A DNA stretch of 64,000 nt from Labedaea rhizosphaerae (GCF_004362825.1 NZ_SNXZ01000003.1:1-64000); one strand, 5' to 3'; shown: positions 1-8,738, counted from the first letter of the stretch. A program made the numbers and translations. The notes: generated by a model not told the origin, from the sequence alone.

Positions 1-102
1 AGCAGGACTCAACGTCCAGGAACGATCAGTGCTCACCTGCCGGCCGGCTACCACCAGGAGTGTGCCGGATGACTCACTCCCAGAACTGATTAGGACACGA
101 GG
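1..102. other. left-edge sequence, possible tail of an upstream gene
   Basis: No complete gene is visible. One forward frame stays open from base 2 to a TGA at 104-106, overlapping the ATG of the next gene as ATGA, so this may be the last 34 codons of an upstream protein translationally coupled to it. A second frame closes at 72. The segment is too short to choose between them. Confidence 0.3.
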
Positions 103-420
103 ATGACCGACTACCACGTCGTTCCCGCCGCGCTGCGCCAAGCCCAGCAGTCCTGGGACTACTCGGCGGACGTGTGGCAGGAGTTCGCGGGCGGACTGGA
201 GGGCCGCGCCGTGCTGTCCGAGCACAGCATGGGCGTCATCGGCCGGATGGCCGGGTTCACCAAGGACTACAACAACGCCGTCGACGAGATCCGCGGCAAG
301 GCCGACACCGGCTCCAACCAGCTGAAGATGACCGGCCACGCACTGGCCGAGGTGGCCGGGGACTACGAGCGCCGCGACGAGGCCTACTACCGCAAGTTCG
401 GCTACATCGACGAGCACTGA
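103..420 (+). CDS. small ESX/WXG100-like secreted protein (type VII secretion context)
   Basis: A 105-residue helical protein without a signal peptide or membrane segment. Size, predicted two-helix layout and position directly before another ESX-like protein fit the WXG100/EspC (DUF2580-like) group of small partners exported by type VII secretion. A canonical Trp-X-Gly turn is not obvious; a tryptophan sits at about residue 18 (SWDYSADVW) and the chain ends with a Tyr-rich tail (DEAYYRKFGYIDEH) that could act as a C-terminal secretion signal. The stop lies 15 bases before the next start, so the two are probably co-transcribed. The family assignment is by overall appearance and moderately uncertain. 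Confidence 0.5.
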   Translation: MTDYHVVPAALRQAQQSWDYSADVWQEFAGGLEGRAVLSEHSMGVIGRMAGFTKDYNNAVDEIRGKADTGSNQLKMTGHALAEVAGDYERRDEAYYRKFGYIDEH

Positions 421-435
421 GCACGGAGGGGACCC

Positions 436-1140
436 ATGGGGACCGGAGCCTGGAACAACTTCGACAAGCAGAAGGCGCCGTGGCCGACGGACAACGCCGG
501 CAAGGTGCACGACGCGGCCACCAAGCACCACCACCAGGGCGCCCTGGACATGCTCAAGCTGATCCGCAACGACCTGTTCGGTGACGCGGATCGCTGCGAG
601 GAACTGGCCGTCTGGTGGGGCGAGAGCTACTACATGACCTCGTGCCGCGACTCGGTCAACGAGTCCCGCGAGAACCTGATCGCCTACTGGCAGGGCGGTG
701 CGTTCGACTCCTACAGCACGTACGCGATCAACACGACCGCCACGTTCGACCGCAACGAGGGCGCGCTCAACGAGATCGCGGGCGTGATGACCAACTGCGT
801 CGGCATCGTCTACGACACCTACAAGATGGCGATCAAGTTCATCGGCGACTGCGCGCACGACCTCGCGGATGCGGGCATCGGCCTGGGTGAGGCGATCATC
901 TTCGGCCCGCTCGCGCCCGCGAAGGCCGGCATCGAGGTGATGAAGGCGCTGAACAACTTCGTGCACAACGTCAACAACCTGATCGCCGACGCCGTGCAGC
1001 AGATGGGCCAGTACCGGGAGAACGGCATCTTCCTGGCCCGCCAGGCCAACGACTTCGCGGGGATCCGCCCGGTCGCCGAACCGGTGCACGACCCGAGCAT
1101 GTGGCAGGTGAAGCCGAAGGCGAAGGAACCGGCCGCCTGA
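436..1140 (+). CDS. WXG100-like larger ESX-associated protein, 234 aa
   Basis: An ATG preceded by the ribosome site GGAGGGG starts a 234-residue, mostly helical protein. Residues around 85 carry YWQGGAFDSY, which matches the WXG-type helix-turn-helix of T7SS effectors, followed by long helices and a Gly/Ala-rich hydrophobic stretch near residues 145-175. No C-terminal toxin domain can be recognised: the protein simply ends in a Lys/Pro-rich tail. With the preceding small protein it could form a secreted heterodimer, or a chaperone/target pair. No ESX core component (EccC, EccD) lies in the window, so its export machinery must be elsewhere. Confidence 0.5.
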   Translation: MGTGAWNNFDKQKAPWPTDNAGKVHDAATKHHHQGALDMLKLIRNDLFGDADRCEELAVWWGESYYMTSCRDSVNESRENLIAYWQGGAFDSYSTYAINTTATFDRNEGALNEIAGVMTNCVGIVYDTYKMAIKFIGDCAHDLADAGIGLGEAIIFGPLAPAKAGIEVMKALNNFVHNVNNLIADAVQQMGQYRENGIFLARQANDFAGIRPVAEPVHDPSMWQVKPKAKEPAA

Positions 1141-1207
1141 TCGTCCGGCTTGCGCGTGGCCCTAAGGTGATCGCAGGGCGGGAATTCAACAGAAGGTGAG
1201 CACGAGA

Positions 1208-1639
1208 ATGCTGAAGTCGTTCTATGCGGCTGCGGTCTACACCCTGCTCGGCCTGGGGGCCGGTCTGTTCTACCGCGAGTACACGAAAGCCCACGATTTC
1301 ACCGGTGAGAGCCAGCTTTCGGTGCTGCACACCCACCTGCTGGCGCTGGGCACGTTGTTCTTCTTGATCGTGCTGGTGCTCGACAAGGCGTTCGCGATCT
1401 CCGGCACGAAGATGTTCGCCTGGTTCTTCTGGGTCTACAACGGCGGCCTTCTGCTCACCATCGTGATGATGGTCGTGCACGGCGTGCGCACGGTGGGCGG
1501 CAGCGGGGAATCCCCGGCCCTCGACGGCATCTCCGGGCTGGGGCACATCATCCTGACCGTGGCATTCGTGCTGTTCTTCCTCGCCCTGCGCCGTCCGGTC
1601 GTCGCCGCGGTGCAGGCGCGGGCGGTCAAGACCGACTGA
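1208..1639 (+). CDS. DUF2871 family membrane protein
   Basis: A small integral membrane protein of 143 residues with about four hydrophobic segments (roughly residues 5-20, 40-60, 70-95 and 112-130 from the ATG) and a conserved-looking LHTHLLALGTLFF stretch, matching the DUF2871 family, whose function is unknown. I prefer the ATG at 1208 because the purine-rich AGAAGG at 1191-1196 lies 11 bases upstream; that same sequence overlaps the alternative in-frame GTG at 1196 and could not serve it. It is monocistronic by spacing, with a GC-rich dyad downstream. Confidence 0.75.
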   Translation: MLKSFYAAAVYTLLGLGAGLFYREYTKAHDFTGESQLSVLHTHLLALGTLFFLIVLVLDKAFAISGTKMFAWFFWVYNGGLLLTIVMMVVHGVRTVGGSGESPALDGISGLGHIILTVAFVLFFLALRRPVVAAVQARAVKTD

Positions 1640-1651
1640 CCACACAAGCCC

Positions 1652-1668
1652 GTCCGGCCGGGCCGGAC
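1652..1668. terminator. GC-rich dyad downstream of the DUF2871 gene
   Basis: GTCCGGCC, one base, then GGCCGGAC form a perfect inverted repeat just after the DUF2871 stop; flanking CCACA and TGTGG could extend the stem. There is no T-tract, so this is at best a factor-assisted or actinobacterial I-shaped terminator. Confidence 0.4.
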
Positions 1669-1766
1669 CTGTGGCGTGACCTGCGGGCTTCTGACGTGGC
1701 GTGGCTATGCTTGGGCGCGGCAACGCACGACAGGCGGGTGCCGGTGCGCGAGGGTGGTGGGGTCTG

Positions 1767-2618
1767 ATGGCTGAGGCTGGGCAGCGAGCGAAGCCCGTGG
1801 TGAGCCGGCGCCGCGAGGTGAGCCACACGAGCGCCCGCTCGCTGCTGATGACGGTGCTCGGCGAGTACGTCCTGCCCCGCGCCGAGCCGGTGTGGACGTC
1901 GACGCTGGTCGACGCGCTCGGCCTGTTCGACATCGAGGAGAAGTCGGCCCGCCAGGCCCTCGCCCGCATCGCGGCCGAGGGCTGGCTGGTCTCCGAGCGG
2001 ATGGGCCGGCGCGTGCGGTGGACGCTGACCGCGCCGGGGCGGCGCCTGCTCACCGAGGGCGCGGAACGCATCTACGCCTTCGGCCGGGACCAGGGCGAGT
2101 GGGACGGCCGCTGGCTGGTGGTGATCCTGTCCGTGCCCGAGTCGCAGCGCGACCTGCGCCACCGGGTGCGGACCCGGCTCACCTGGGCCGGGTTCGGGTC
2201 CCCGGTGCCCGGCGTGTGGCTGAGCGCGGACACGTCGCGCCAGGCCGAGGTGGCGGCGATCGTGGCCGACCTGGACGTCGGCGCACCGGTGATGTCGTTC
2301 GTGGCGGAATACGGGCAGATCGGCGATCCCGAGACGATGATCGGCCGGGCCTGGGACCTGACCGAACTCGAGGCCCGGTACGAGGACTTCATCGACGAGT
2401 TCACCGGCCTGCGACCGGCCGTCGGCGCGGCGACCCTGCAGGCGCAGACACGCCTGGTCCACGAATGGCGGCGGTTCCCGTTCCTGGACCCGCAGGTGCC
2501 CGCGAAGTTGCTGCCGACCGGCTGGAGCGGCGCCAAGGCGGCCGACCTCTTCCACGCCCAGCACGAGGCTTGGCATGGCGGGGCTCAGGCGTACTGGACC
2601 GCTCTGGTCGAGTCCTGA
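1767..2618 (+). CDS. paaX: PaaX-family transcriptional regulator of phenylacetate catabolism
   Basis: PaaX proteins are GntR-type repressors that release DNA when phenylacetyl-CoA binds. The 283-residue product shows the expected order: an N-terminal winged helix (about residues 18-95, with ARSLLMTVLGEYVLP and KSARQALARIAAEGWL), then the PaaX central and C-terminal domains (GQWDGRW-like EWDGRWLVVILSVPE, PGVWLS, and the terminal LLPTGWSGAKAADLF). I choose the ATG at 1767 over an upstream in-frame GTG at 1701 because a GAGGGTGG ribosome site precedes it and family alignment begins here. It faces the paa operon, ending 10 bases from the convergent paaE stop. A second paa regulator (paaR) is also present, so control is probably dual. 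Confidence 0.88.
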   Translation: MAEAGQRAKPVVSRRREVSHTSARSLLMTVLGEYVLPRAEPVWTSTLVDALGLFDIEEKSARQALARIAAEGWLVSERMGRRVRWTLTAPGRRLLTEGAERIYAFGRDQGEWDGRWLVVILSVPESQRDLRHRVRTRLTWAGFGSPVPGVWLSADTSRQAEVAAIVADLDVGAPVMSFVAEYGQIGDPETMIGRAWDLTELEARYEDFIDEFTGLRPAVGAATLQAQTRLVHEWRRFPFLDPQVPAKLLPTGWSGAKAADLFHAQHEAWHGGAQAYWTALVES

Positions 2619-2628
2619 TCTCGTCCGG

Positions 2629-3699
2629 TCAGGCGTCGTAATTGACGGTGAGCTTGTCGGACACCGGAAGCGACTGGCAGGTCAGCACGAAACCCGCCGC
2701 CACCTCCGACTCCTCCAGCGCGAAGTTCCGGCGCATGTTCACCTCGCCGTCGGTGACCTGGGCCCGGCAGGTGCCGCACACGCCGCCCTTGCAAGCGAAC
2801 GGCAGGTCCGGCCGCACCCGCTGCGCACCCTCCAGCAAGGACACGTCGCGCGGCAGCGCCACCGTGGTCGAGCGGCTGTCCAGGACGACCGTGACCTCGC
2901 TGGTCGCGCCCTCGGGCACCGCGTCCTCGTGGTGGACCTGCTCCGGCGGGGTGTCCTCGACGAAGAACAACTCCTGGTGGATCCGGTCGGCCGCGACCCC
3001 GCGGTCACGCAGGACCTGTTGCGCGCCAAGGACCATCTCGAACGGACCGCACAGCCACCAGTGATCCACCTGGTCGACCGCGATCAGCCGGTCGAGCACC
3101 GCTTCCAGCTTCGCGGTGTCGAGCCGGCCGGTGAAGATCTCCGCCTCACGCGGTTCCCGCGACAGCACGTGCATCAGCTCGAACCGCGCCGGGTAGCGGT
3201 CCTTCAGGTCGGCGAGCTCGTCGGCGAACATCACCGTGTCGGTGCGGCGGTTGCCGTACAACAGGGTCGCCGTGGCGTCGGCGTTGGTCAGCACCGACGA
3301 CGCGATCGACAGCACCGGCGTGATGCCCGAGCCCGCGGCGATCAGCACGTGGTGCGCGGCCGTGGCCACGTCCGGGATGAACCGCCCGGTGGGCACGCCG
3401 ACCTCGACCCGGTCGCCCGCCTTCAGCTCGCGGACCAGCCAGCTCGAGAACACGCCGTCCGGCACCTCGCGGACGCCGATCCGTGGCGGTGCGCCCGCCG
3501 GCGCGCAGATCGAGTACGACCGGCGCTCGTCGCGGCCGTCGACCATGCGCCGCACGGTCAGCGACTGACCCGGCCGGAACGCGAACTCCTCCGCCAGCTC
3601 GTCCGGCACGTCGAAGGTGACGGCCACGGCGTCGTCGCACAGGCGGTCGACCGCGGCCACGGTCAGCTCGTGGAAGCCGCCGCGCAGGGTGCTTGTCAC
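2629..3699 (-). CDS. paaE: phenylacetyl-CoA epoxidase, reductase subunit PaaE
   Basis: PaaE passes electrons from NADPH through FAD and a 2Fe-2S centre to the di-iron oxygenase that epoxidises phenylacetyl-CoA. Of 356 residues, the first part is a ferredoxin-NADP reductase module (FRPGQSLTVRR near 41 and RSYSICAP near 61 for FAD; a nucleotide domain to about 240), and the end is a plant-type ferredoxin with cluster cysteines at about 303, 308, 311 and 341 (CKGGVCGTC and LTC). It is the last gene of the paaZABCDE operon, starting with GTG three bases after the paaD stop. Confidence 0.95.
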   Translation of the reverse strand: MTSTLRGGFHELTVAAVDRLCDDAVAVTFDVPDELAEEFAFRPGQSLTVRRMVDGRDERRSYSICAPAGAPPRIGVREVPDGVFSSWLVRELKAGDRVEVGVPTGRFIPDVATAAHHVLIAAGSGITPVLSIASSVLTNADATATLLYGNRRTDTVMFADELADLKDRYPARFELMHVLSREPREAEIFTGRLDTAKLEAVLDRLIAVDQVDHWWLCGPFEMVLGAQQVLRDRGVAADRIHQELFFVEDTPPEQVHHEDAVPEGATSEVTVVLDSRSTTVALPRDVSLLEGAQRVRPDLPFACKGGVCGTCRAQVTDGEVNMRRNFALEESEVAAGFVLTCQSLPVSDKLTVNYDA

Positions 3700-3702
3700 G
3701 GT

Positions 3703-4185
3703 CTAGATCTCCTTGACGTGCTCGAACGGTTCCAGACAGGACCGGCAGCGGCGCAACGCCTTGCAGGCCGTCGCGCTGAAGCGGGACACCTCTTCGGTGT
3801 CGTCGCTGCCGCACCGCGGGCAGGCGACCTTGCGTGGCGGCGCGCCCAGGGTCAGCAACACCGGACCGCCGCGGGGTGCGGCCGCCGGCGGGGCGATCCC
3901 CGACTCGGCCAGCTTGCGCTTGCCTTCGTCGCTGATCCAGTCGCTCGACCAGGCCGGGTGCAGCACGGTGCGCACCTCGACCTCGGTGTACCCGGCGTCG
4001 CGCAGGGCGTGCTCCAGGTCGTCGCGCATCGTGTCCATGGCGGGGCAGCCGCTGTAGGTGGGCGTGATCGACACGACCACCCGGCCGTCCTCTTCGGACA
4101 CCTCGCGCAGCACGCCGAGGTCGGCGAGCGTCAGCATCGGCAGCTCGGGATCGGTGACCGTCCCGGCGATCGCGAGCGCGTTCAC
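3703..4185 (-). CDS. paaD: phenylacetyl-CoA epoxidase accessory protein PaaD
   Basis: PaaD is a DUF59/MIP18-type protein thought to help build or maintain the iron centres of the epoxidase complex. The 160-residue product has the DUF59 core (TVTDPELPMLTLADLG, then TYSGCPAMDTM with Cys47) and a C-terminal zinc-ribbon-like part with CxxC pairs at about 122/125 and 147/150. The start is taken at the GTG whose GTGA overlaps the paaC stop by four bases, with a GGAGG ribosome site 7 bases upstream; a GTG one codon earlier is the alternative. Confidence 0.93.
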   Translation of the reverse strand: MNALAIAGTVTDPELPMLTLADLGVLREVSEEDGRVVVSITPTYSGCPAMDTMRDDLEHALRDAGYTEVEVRTVLHPAWSSDWISDEGKRKLAESGIAPPAAAPRGGPVLLTLGAPPRKVACPRCGSDDTEEVSRFSATACKALRRCRSCLEPFEHVKEI

Positions 4186-5069
4186 CACGTCGCCTCCGGA
4201 TGCGCGCGGGCCACGCTCTGCAGCTCGGCGAGGAGGTAACCCATGTCCTCGGTGTGCACGCCGTCGCGCCCGGCCATGCCGCTGACCAGGCCCACGACCT
4301 TGCCCGCGCTGTCCTCGGGCCGGGTCAGGGTCGCCGCGGTGAGCACCTGCGTCAGCACGTCGTCCACTTCGGACCGCAGCCCGTCGCTGTCCGCGGCGAT
4401 GCCCGCCAGCCGCCGCTCGACCGGGTGCACGACGAACAACTCGTCGTACAACGGCCACACCGCGTCGAAGCCGGCTTGCATCCGCTGGTGCGACAGCTCG
4501 GTGCCGTCGCCGAGGCGGACCACCCAGTTCGCCGCGTACTCGCGGTGGTAGGTGACCTCCTTGACGCCCTTGGCCGCGATGGCGGCCAGCACCGGGTCGC
4601 GCGAGGACTCCAGGCGCTGCAACAACGCCAGGCGCCACACCGAGAAGGTGAGCAGGCGCGCCATGGTCGCCGCGAAGTCGCCGTTGACCAGCTCGACCAT
4701 CCGGACGTTGCGGAAGTCGCGTTCCTCGCGGAAGAACGCGTAGCTGTCCTCCGAGCGCTCGCTGCCATCGGCCTTGCCCGCCCGGGCCAGCAGCAACCGC
4801 GCCTGGCCGAGCAGGTCAAGGGCGATGTTGGCGATGGCCAGCTCGTCCTCCAACTCGGGCGCGTGCGAACACCACTGCTGCAGCCGGTGCGACATGATCA
4901 ACGCGTCGTCACCCAGCATCAGGCAGTACGCCGCCAGGTCGGCGCCGTCGACGCCGTCCGGCACGCTGGTGTCCACACCGGACAACGGGTCGACGAACCC
5001 GGTGCCGAACGCCCACCGGGTTTCGTCGTTGTTCTCGGAGATCGCCTCGTAGGCGTTGTCGAACGACAT
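4182..5069 (-). CDS. paaC: phenylacetyl-CoA epoxidase structural subunit PaaC
   Basis: PaaC is the ferritin-like, non-catalytic partner of PaaA in the di-iron ring-epoxidase. The 295-residue sequence is all helical and shows the family stretches LMLGDDALIMSHRLQQWC, IALDLLGQARLLL and EVTYHREYAANWVVRLGDGTELS, ending with the HPEATW region. It overlaps paaD by four bases (GTGA), which implies coupled translation, and follows paaB by nine bases. Confidence 0.95.
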   Translation of the reverse strand: MSFDNAYEAISENNDETRWAFGTGFVDPLSGVDTSVPDGVDGADLAAYCLMLGDDALIMSHRLQQWCSHAPELEDELAIANIALDLLGQARLLLARAGKADGSERSEDSYAFFREERDFRNVRMVELVNGDFAATMARLLTFSVWRLALLQRLESSRDPVLAAIAAKGVKEVTYHREYAANWVVRLGDGTELSHQRMQAGFDAVWPLYDELFVVHPVERRLAGIAADSDGLRSEVDDVLTQVLTAATLTRPEDSAGKVVGLVSGMAGRDGVHTEDMGYLLAELQSVARAHPEATW

Positions 5070-5078
5070 TGCCTCAAC

Positions 5079-5435
5079 TCACATGTGGGGGACGTTGTCG
5101 GGGATCTCGTAGAAGGTGGGGTGGCGGTACACCTTGTCGCCGCTGGGCGCGAAGAACGGGTCCTTCTCGTCCGGGCTGGACGCGGTGATGTCCGTTGCCT
5201 TCACCACCCAGATGCTCACGCCCTCGTTGCGCCGCGTGTAGAGATCACGCGCGTTGTGCAGGGCCATCTCGTCGTCGGCGGCGTGCAGCGAGCCGACGTG
5301 CACGTGGTTCAGCCCGCGCTTCCCGCGTACGAACACTTCATACAGGGGCCAGTCGTGTTTGACCTGGCTCGACCCCGCCGGAACACCTTCCAGCGGGACG
5401 GCGCCATGCCCGCCCTCCGCGGTGAGCTCGGTCAT
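5079..5435 (-). CDS. paaB: phenylacetyl-CoA epoxidase subunit PaaB
   Basis: PaaB is the small subunit that bridges PaaA-PaaC heterodimers. The 118-residue product contains the family core [30 protein letters not shown] and [23 protein letters not shown]. Its ATG overlaps the paaA stop as ATGA. The first 25 residues are a Gly/Ala-rich extension relative to the roughly 95-residue enterobacterial protein. Confidence 0.95.
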   Translation of the reverse strand: MTELTAEGGHGAVPLEGVPAGSSQVKHDWPLYEVFVRGKRGLNHVHVGSLHAADDEMALHNARDLYTRRNEGVSIWVVKATDITASSPDEKDPFFAPSGDKVYRHPTFYEIPDNVPHM

Positions 5436-6373
5436 GCCCGTCCCTCCTGCTTCGCGGCGTAGGCGGCCGCGGCTTCCCGCACCCACGCGCCGTCCTCGTG
5501 GGCCTTGCGCCGGTGCGCGATGCGCTGGGCGTTGCACGGGCCGTTGCCCTTGAGGATCTGCTTGAACTCGTCCCAGTCGATCGGGCCGAAGTTGTGGTGC
5601 TGACGCTCTTCGTTCCACTTGAGCTCGGGGTCGGGCAGCGTCACGCCGAGCGCCTTCGCCTGCGGCACCGACATGTCCACGAACCGCTGGCGCAGCTCGT
5701 CGTTGGTGTGCCGCTTGACCTTCCACGCCATGGACTGCGCGGTGTTGGGCGATTCGGCGTCGGGCGGGCCGAACATCATCAGCGACGGCCACCACCACCG
5801 GTTGACCGCGTCCTGCACCATCGCCCGCTGGGCCTCGGTGCCGCGCATCATGGTCATCAACAGCTCGTAGCCCTGCCTCTGGTGGAAGGACTCCTCCTTG
5901 CAGATGCGGATCATCGCCCGCGCGTAGGGACCGTAACTGCTGCGGCACAACGGAACCTGGTTGCAGATCGCCGCGCCGTCGACCAGCCAGCCGATCACGC
6001 CGACGTCGGCGAAGGTCAGCGTCGGGTAGTTGAAGATCGACGAGTACTTCTGCCTGCCGCTGATCAGCTTCTCGGTGAGGTCGGCCCGGTCGGCCCCCAG
6101 CGTCTCGGCCGCGGAGTACAGGTAGAGCCCGTGCCCGGCCTCGTCCTGCACCTTGGCCAGCAGGATCGCCTTGCGCCGCAAGGAAGGCGCGCGGGTGATC
6201 CAGTTGCCTTCGGGCTGCATGCCGATGATCTCGGAGTGCGCGTGCTGCGCGATCTGCCGGATCATCGTCTTGCGGTAGCCCTCAGGCAGCCAGTCGCGGG
6301 GCTCGATGCGCTGGTCGCGCTCGATGGTGTGCTCGAACAGCCGCTCCAGGTCCGGTTCCGCGGTAGCGGTCAT
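5432..6373 (-). CDS. paaA: phenylacetyl-CoA epoxidase catalytic subunit PaaA
   Basis: PaaA carries the di-iron site that inserts oxygen into the ring of phenylacetyl-CoA to give the 1,2-epoxide. The 313-residue sequence has the ferritin-like carboxylate/histidine motifs expected for the two irons ([13 protein letters not shown] and [17 protein letters not shown]) and the conserved [21 protein letters not shown] opening. The ATG has a GGGGAGG ribosome site. It lies 157 bases after paaZ; that gap holds a dispersed repeat rather than an obvious promoter, so transcription probably reads through from paaZ. Confidence 0.96.
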   Translation of the reverse strand: MTATAEPDLERLFEHTIERDQRIEPRDWLPEGYRKTMIRQIAQHAHSEIIGMQPEGNWITRAPSLRRKAILLAKVQDEAGHGLYLYSAAETLGADRADLTEKLISGRQKYSSIFNYPTLTFADVGVIGWLVDGAAICNQVPLCRSSYGPYARAMIRICKEESFHQRQGYELLMTMMRGTEAQRAMVQDAVNRWWWPSLMMFGPPDAESPNTAQSMAWKVKRHTNDELRQRFVDMSVPQAKALGVTLPDPELKWNEERQHHNFGPIDWDEFKQILKGNGPCNAQRIAHRRKAHEDGAWVREAAAAYAAKQEGRA

Positions 6374-6530
6374 GATCGGCCCGCCTCCCCGAATTTCACT
6401 CCGCCGGTTGCGTTGGCAGCGGAAGGTGCTGCTTGGTCCCGTGCTCGTGGCTGAGTTGCGTCACGTTCCCCTGAGGTGCGGTTGACAGCCCCTCGACCTG
6501 ATCTCGATCCTGAGGCTGACACAGCGGGCG
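6374..6530 (-). repeat. paaZ-paaA spacer containing dispersed repeat copy A
   Basis: Read on the minus strand, this spacer contains CCTCAGGGGAACG followed by GA, GC and CAGCC blocks and ends in GGGGAGGCGGGC just before paaA. The same order of blocks recurs at 34318-34410 at the start of the histidine kinase gene (GGCGAGGCGGAC at its end). Both copies, translated in the same frame, give TSGER(E/D)ATQP. No promoter or PaaR-type site is visible here. Confidence 0.5.
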
Positions 6531-8558
6531 TCATGACTTCTCCTTTGCCACCAGGGTGAGGACGTCGTACTTGGCCACCGACTCGCCGTCGCCGTTGGTG
6601 ACGTCGGCGTCCCAGCGGACCTCGCCGTAGTCGGCGTTCTCGCGTGGCGTGATCTGCTTGGCGGTCAGCGAGACGGTGAGCGAGTCGCCCGGCTTGACCG
6701 GGGTGAGGAAGCGCAGGTTCTCCAGCCCGTAGTTGGCGAGCACCGGCCCGGGTTCCGGCGAGACGAACAGGCCCGCCGCGAACGACACCACCAGGTAGCC
6801 GTGCGCCACGATGCCGCCGAAGAACTGGTTGGCGGCAGCCGCTTCCGGGTCGGTGTGCGCGTAGAAGGTGTCGCCGGTGAACTCGGCGAAGTGGTCGACG
6901 TCTTCCTGGGTGACGGTGCGCGGACCGGCCACCACGGAGTCGCCGATCCTCAGTTCGGCCAACGACTTGCGGAACGGGTGCTCGCCCTCGGTGCGCGGGG
7001 CGCCGCTCACCCACCGACCGGTGACCGCGGTGAGCGTCTTCGGGCTGCCCTGCACGGCCGTGCGCTGCATGTGGTGCAGGACGCCGCGGATGCCGCCCAT
7101 CTCCTCGCCGCCACCCGCGCGACCGGGGCCGCCGTGCACCAGCGCCGGCATCGGCGAACCGTGGCCGGTGGACTCCTTGGCGTCGTCGGCGTCGAGGACG
7201 AGCAGGCGGCCGTGCCACGGCGCGGCGCCGAGCACGACCTCGCGGACGAACTCGGTGTCGGCGCTGACGACCGAGCCCGCGAGGCTGCCCGAACCACGGG
7301 CGGCCAGGTCGATGACCTGCTCGGTGGACGTGTAGGGCATGAGCGTCGAGACCGGGCCGAACGCCTCGACCTCGTGCGGCTCGGCGCGATCGGGGTCGTC
7401 GGCCCGCACCAGCACCGGCGAGATGAACGCGCCGCGCTCGGCATCGGCGTCGACGACGTCGACGTGCTCGGGGTCGCCGAACACGATGGTTCCGGCGGCG
7501 GTGAGCGACTTCAGCGACCGCCGCACCTCCTCGCGCTGCTCGAGGCTGGCCAGCGCACCCATCCGCACGCCCTCGGAGGTCGGGTTGCCCACCGTGGTCT
7601 TGGCCAGCCGCGCGCCGACCGCCTCGGCGACGTCGTCCATCCGTTCTGCCGGAACGAAAGCACGGCGGATGGCGGTGCACTTCTGCCCCGCCTTGACGGT
7701 CATCTCCGTGACCAACTGCTTGACGAACAGGTCGAACTCGGTGGTGCCCGGCACGGCGTCCGGGCCGAGGATCGAGCAGTTGAGCGAGTCGGCCTCGGCG
7801 TTGAACCGCACCGAGTTCCGCACCACGACCGGGTGCGCGCGCAGGTGTTGCGCGGTGGACGCGGAGCCGGTGAAGGACACGAGGTCCTGCGGCGTCACGT
7901 GGTCGAGCAGGTCGCCCGCGCTGCCGGCGACGAGTTGGATGCTGCCCTCGGGCAGGATCCCGGACTCGACGATCAACTCGACGAGGCGCGCCGTGAGGTA
8001 GGCGGTCTGGCTGGCCGGCTTGACCAGGCTCGGCACCCCGGCGACGAACGCGGGCGCGAACTTCTCCAGCGGTCCCCAGACCGGGAAGTTGAAGGCGTTG
8101 ATCTGCACGGCGACGCCCCGCAGGGGCGTGGCGATGTGCTGGCCGAGGAACGTGCCCTCGCGGCTGAGCGGCTCGACGTCACCGTCGACGAGGATCTTGG
8201 CGTTGGGCAGTTCCCGGCGGCCCTTGCTGCTGTAGGCGAAGAGCACCCCGATGCCGCCGTCGACGTCGAACTTCGAGTCGCCGAGCGTGGCGCCGGTGCG
8301 GGCGGACAAGGCGTACAGCTCGTCCCGGTGCTCGCGCAGGTGCGAGGCGAGGACCTTGAGCAGCGCGGCCCGCTGGTGGAAGGTCAGCTCGCGCAGCGCG
8401 GGACCACCCGTGCGCCGCCCGTAGTCGAGCGCGGCGGCCATGTCGATGCCCGCCGAGGAGATGCGCGCCACCTCTTCACCGGTGACGGCGTCGAGCAGCG
8501 GAGCACCGTCGTCCGGGGTGTGCCACGCGCCGGAGACGTAGCTGCGCAGTACTGCCAT
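6531..8558 (-). CDS. paaZ: bifunctional oxepin-CoA hydrolase / 3-oxo-5,6-dehydrosuberyl-CoA semialdehyde dehydrogenase PaaZ
   Basis: PaaZ opens the oxepin ring and oxidises the resulting aldehyde. The 675-residue product has the two expected domains: an aldehyde dehydrogenase (about residues 1-520, with Glu255 and catalytic Cys294 in KAGQKCTA) and a C-terminal MaoC-like hot-dog hydratase (about 535-675, with DHFAEFTGDTFYAHTDPEAA). I place the start at the ATG at 8558 (MAVLRSYVSGAWHTP), since the open frame upstream has no family similarity. It is first in the paaZABCDE operon, with a PaaR-like site 35 bases upstream. Confidence 0.95.
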   Translation of the reverse strand: MAVLRSYVSGAWHTPDDGAPLLDAVTGEEVARISSAGIDMAAALDYGRRTGGPALRELTFHQRAALLKVLASHLREHRDELYALSARTGATLGDSKFDVDGGIGVLFAYSSKGRRELPNAKILVDGDVEPLSREGTFLGQHIATPLRGVAVQINAFNFPVWGPLEKFAPAFVAGVPSLVKPASQTAYLTARLVELIVESGILPEGSIQLVAGSAGDLLDHVTPQDLVSFTGSASTAQHLRAHPVVVRNSVRFNAEADSLNCSILGPDAVPGTTEFDLFVKQLVTEMTVKAGQKCTAIRRAFVPAERMDDVAEAVGARLAKTTVGNPTSEGVRMGALASLEQREEVRRSLKSLTAAGTIVFGDPEHVDVVDADAERGAFISPVLVRADDPDRAEPHEVEAFGPVSTLMPYTSTEQVIDLAARGSGSLAGSVVSADTEFVREVVLGAAPWHGRLLVLDADDAKESTGHGSPMPALVHGGPGRAGGGEEMGGIRGVLHHMQRTAVQGSPKTLTAVTGRWVSGAPRTEGEHPFRKSLAELRIGDSVVAGPRTVTQEDVDHFAEFTGDTFYAHTDPEAAAANQFFGGIVAHGYLVVSFAAGLFVSPEPGPVLANYGLENLRFLTPVKPGDSLTVSLTAKQITPRENADYGEVRWDADVTNGDGESVAKYDVLTLVAKEKS

Positions 8559-8592
8559 GGGGGGCGCCCTTCTGGTTCGTCGCGCTCGAATA

Positions 8593-8614
8593 ACTGACCG
8601 TACGTTCAGTAGGC
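8593..8614. promoter_or_regulatory. candidate PaaR operator upstream of paaZ
   Basis: The sequence ACTGACCGTACGTTCAGT (8593-8610) is an 18-bp palindrome with one mismatched pair. It fits most positions of the 22-bp motif I recall for the Corynebacterium TetR regulator PaaR (ACTnACCGnnCGnn followed by CGGTnAGT), and it lies in the paaZ promoter region. The match is by eye. Confidence 0.55.
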
Positions 8615-8704
8615 GATGATAGCCGGTCGGCGGTGGGCGAGCAATGCCGCCAACCGAATCTTCCGTTCGTGAACCGAGTTGTCCACAGGTTGGCCGGACC
8701 CCCG

Positions 8705-8731
8705 TTGACAAGGCGTTTTCGCCGCTAACGT
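8705..8731 (+). promoter_or_regulatory. candidate promoter giving a leaderless mRNA
   Basis: TTGACA at 8705-8710 and TAACGT at 8726-8731 resemble -35 and -10 elements, with a short 15-base spacer. The -10 ends exactly seven bases before the ATG of the phosphotransferase-like gene, which is the usual geometry for a leaderless actinobacterial transcript and agrees with the absence of a ribosome site. Confidence 0.4.
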
Positions 8732-8738
8732 GGACCGC

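Noticed and set aside
2575-4239. Large plus-strand frame opposite the paaE-paaC genes
   Set aside because: It is Arg/His/Ala-rich antisense sequence of real paa genes with matching family motifs on the other strand; similar mirror frames were dismissed across the window.
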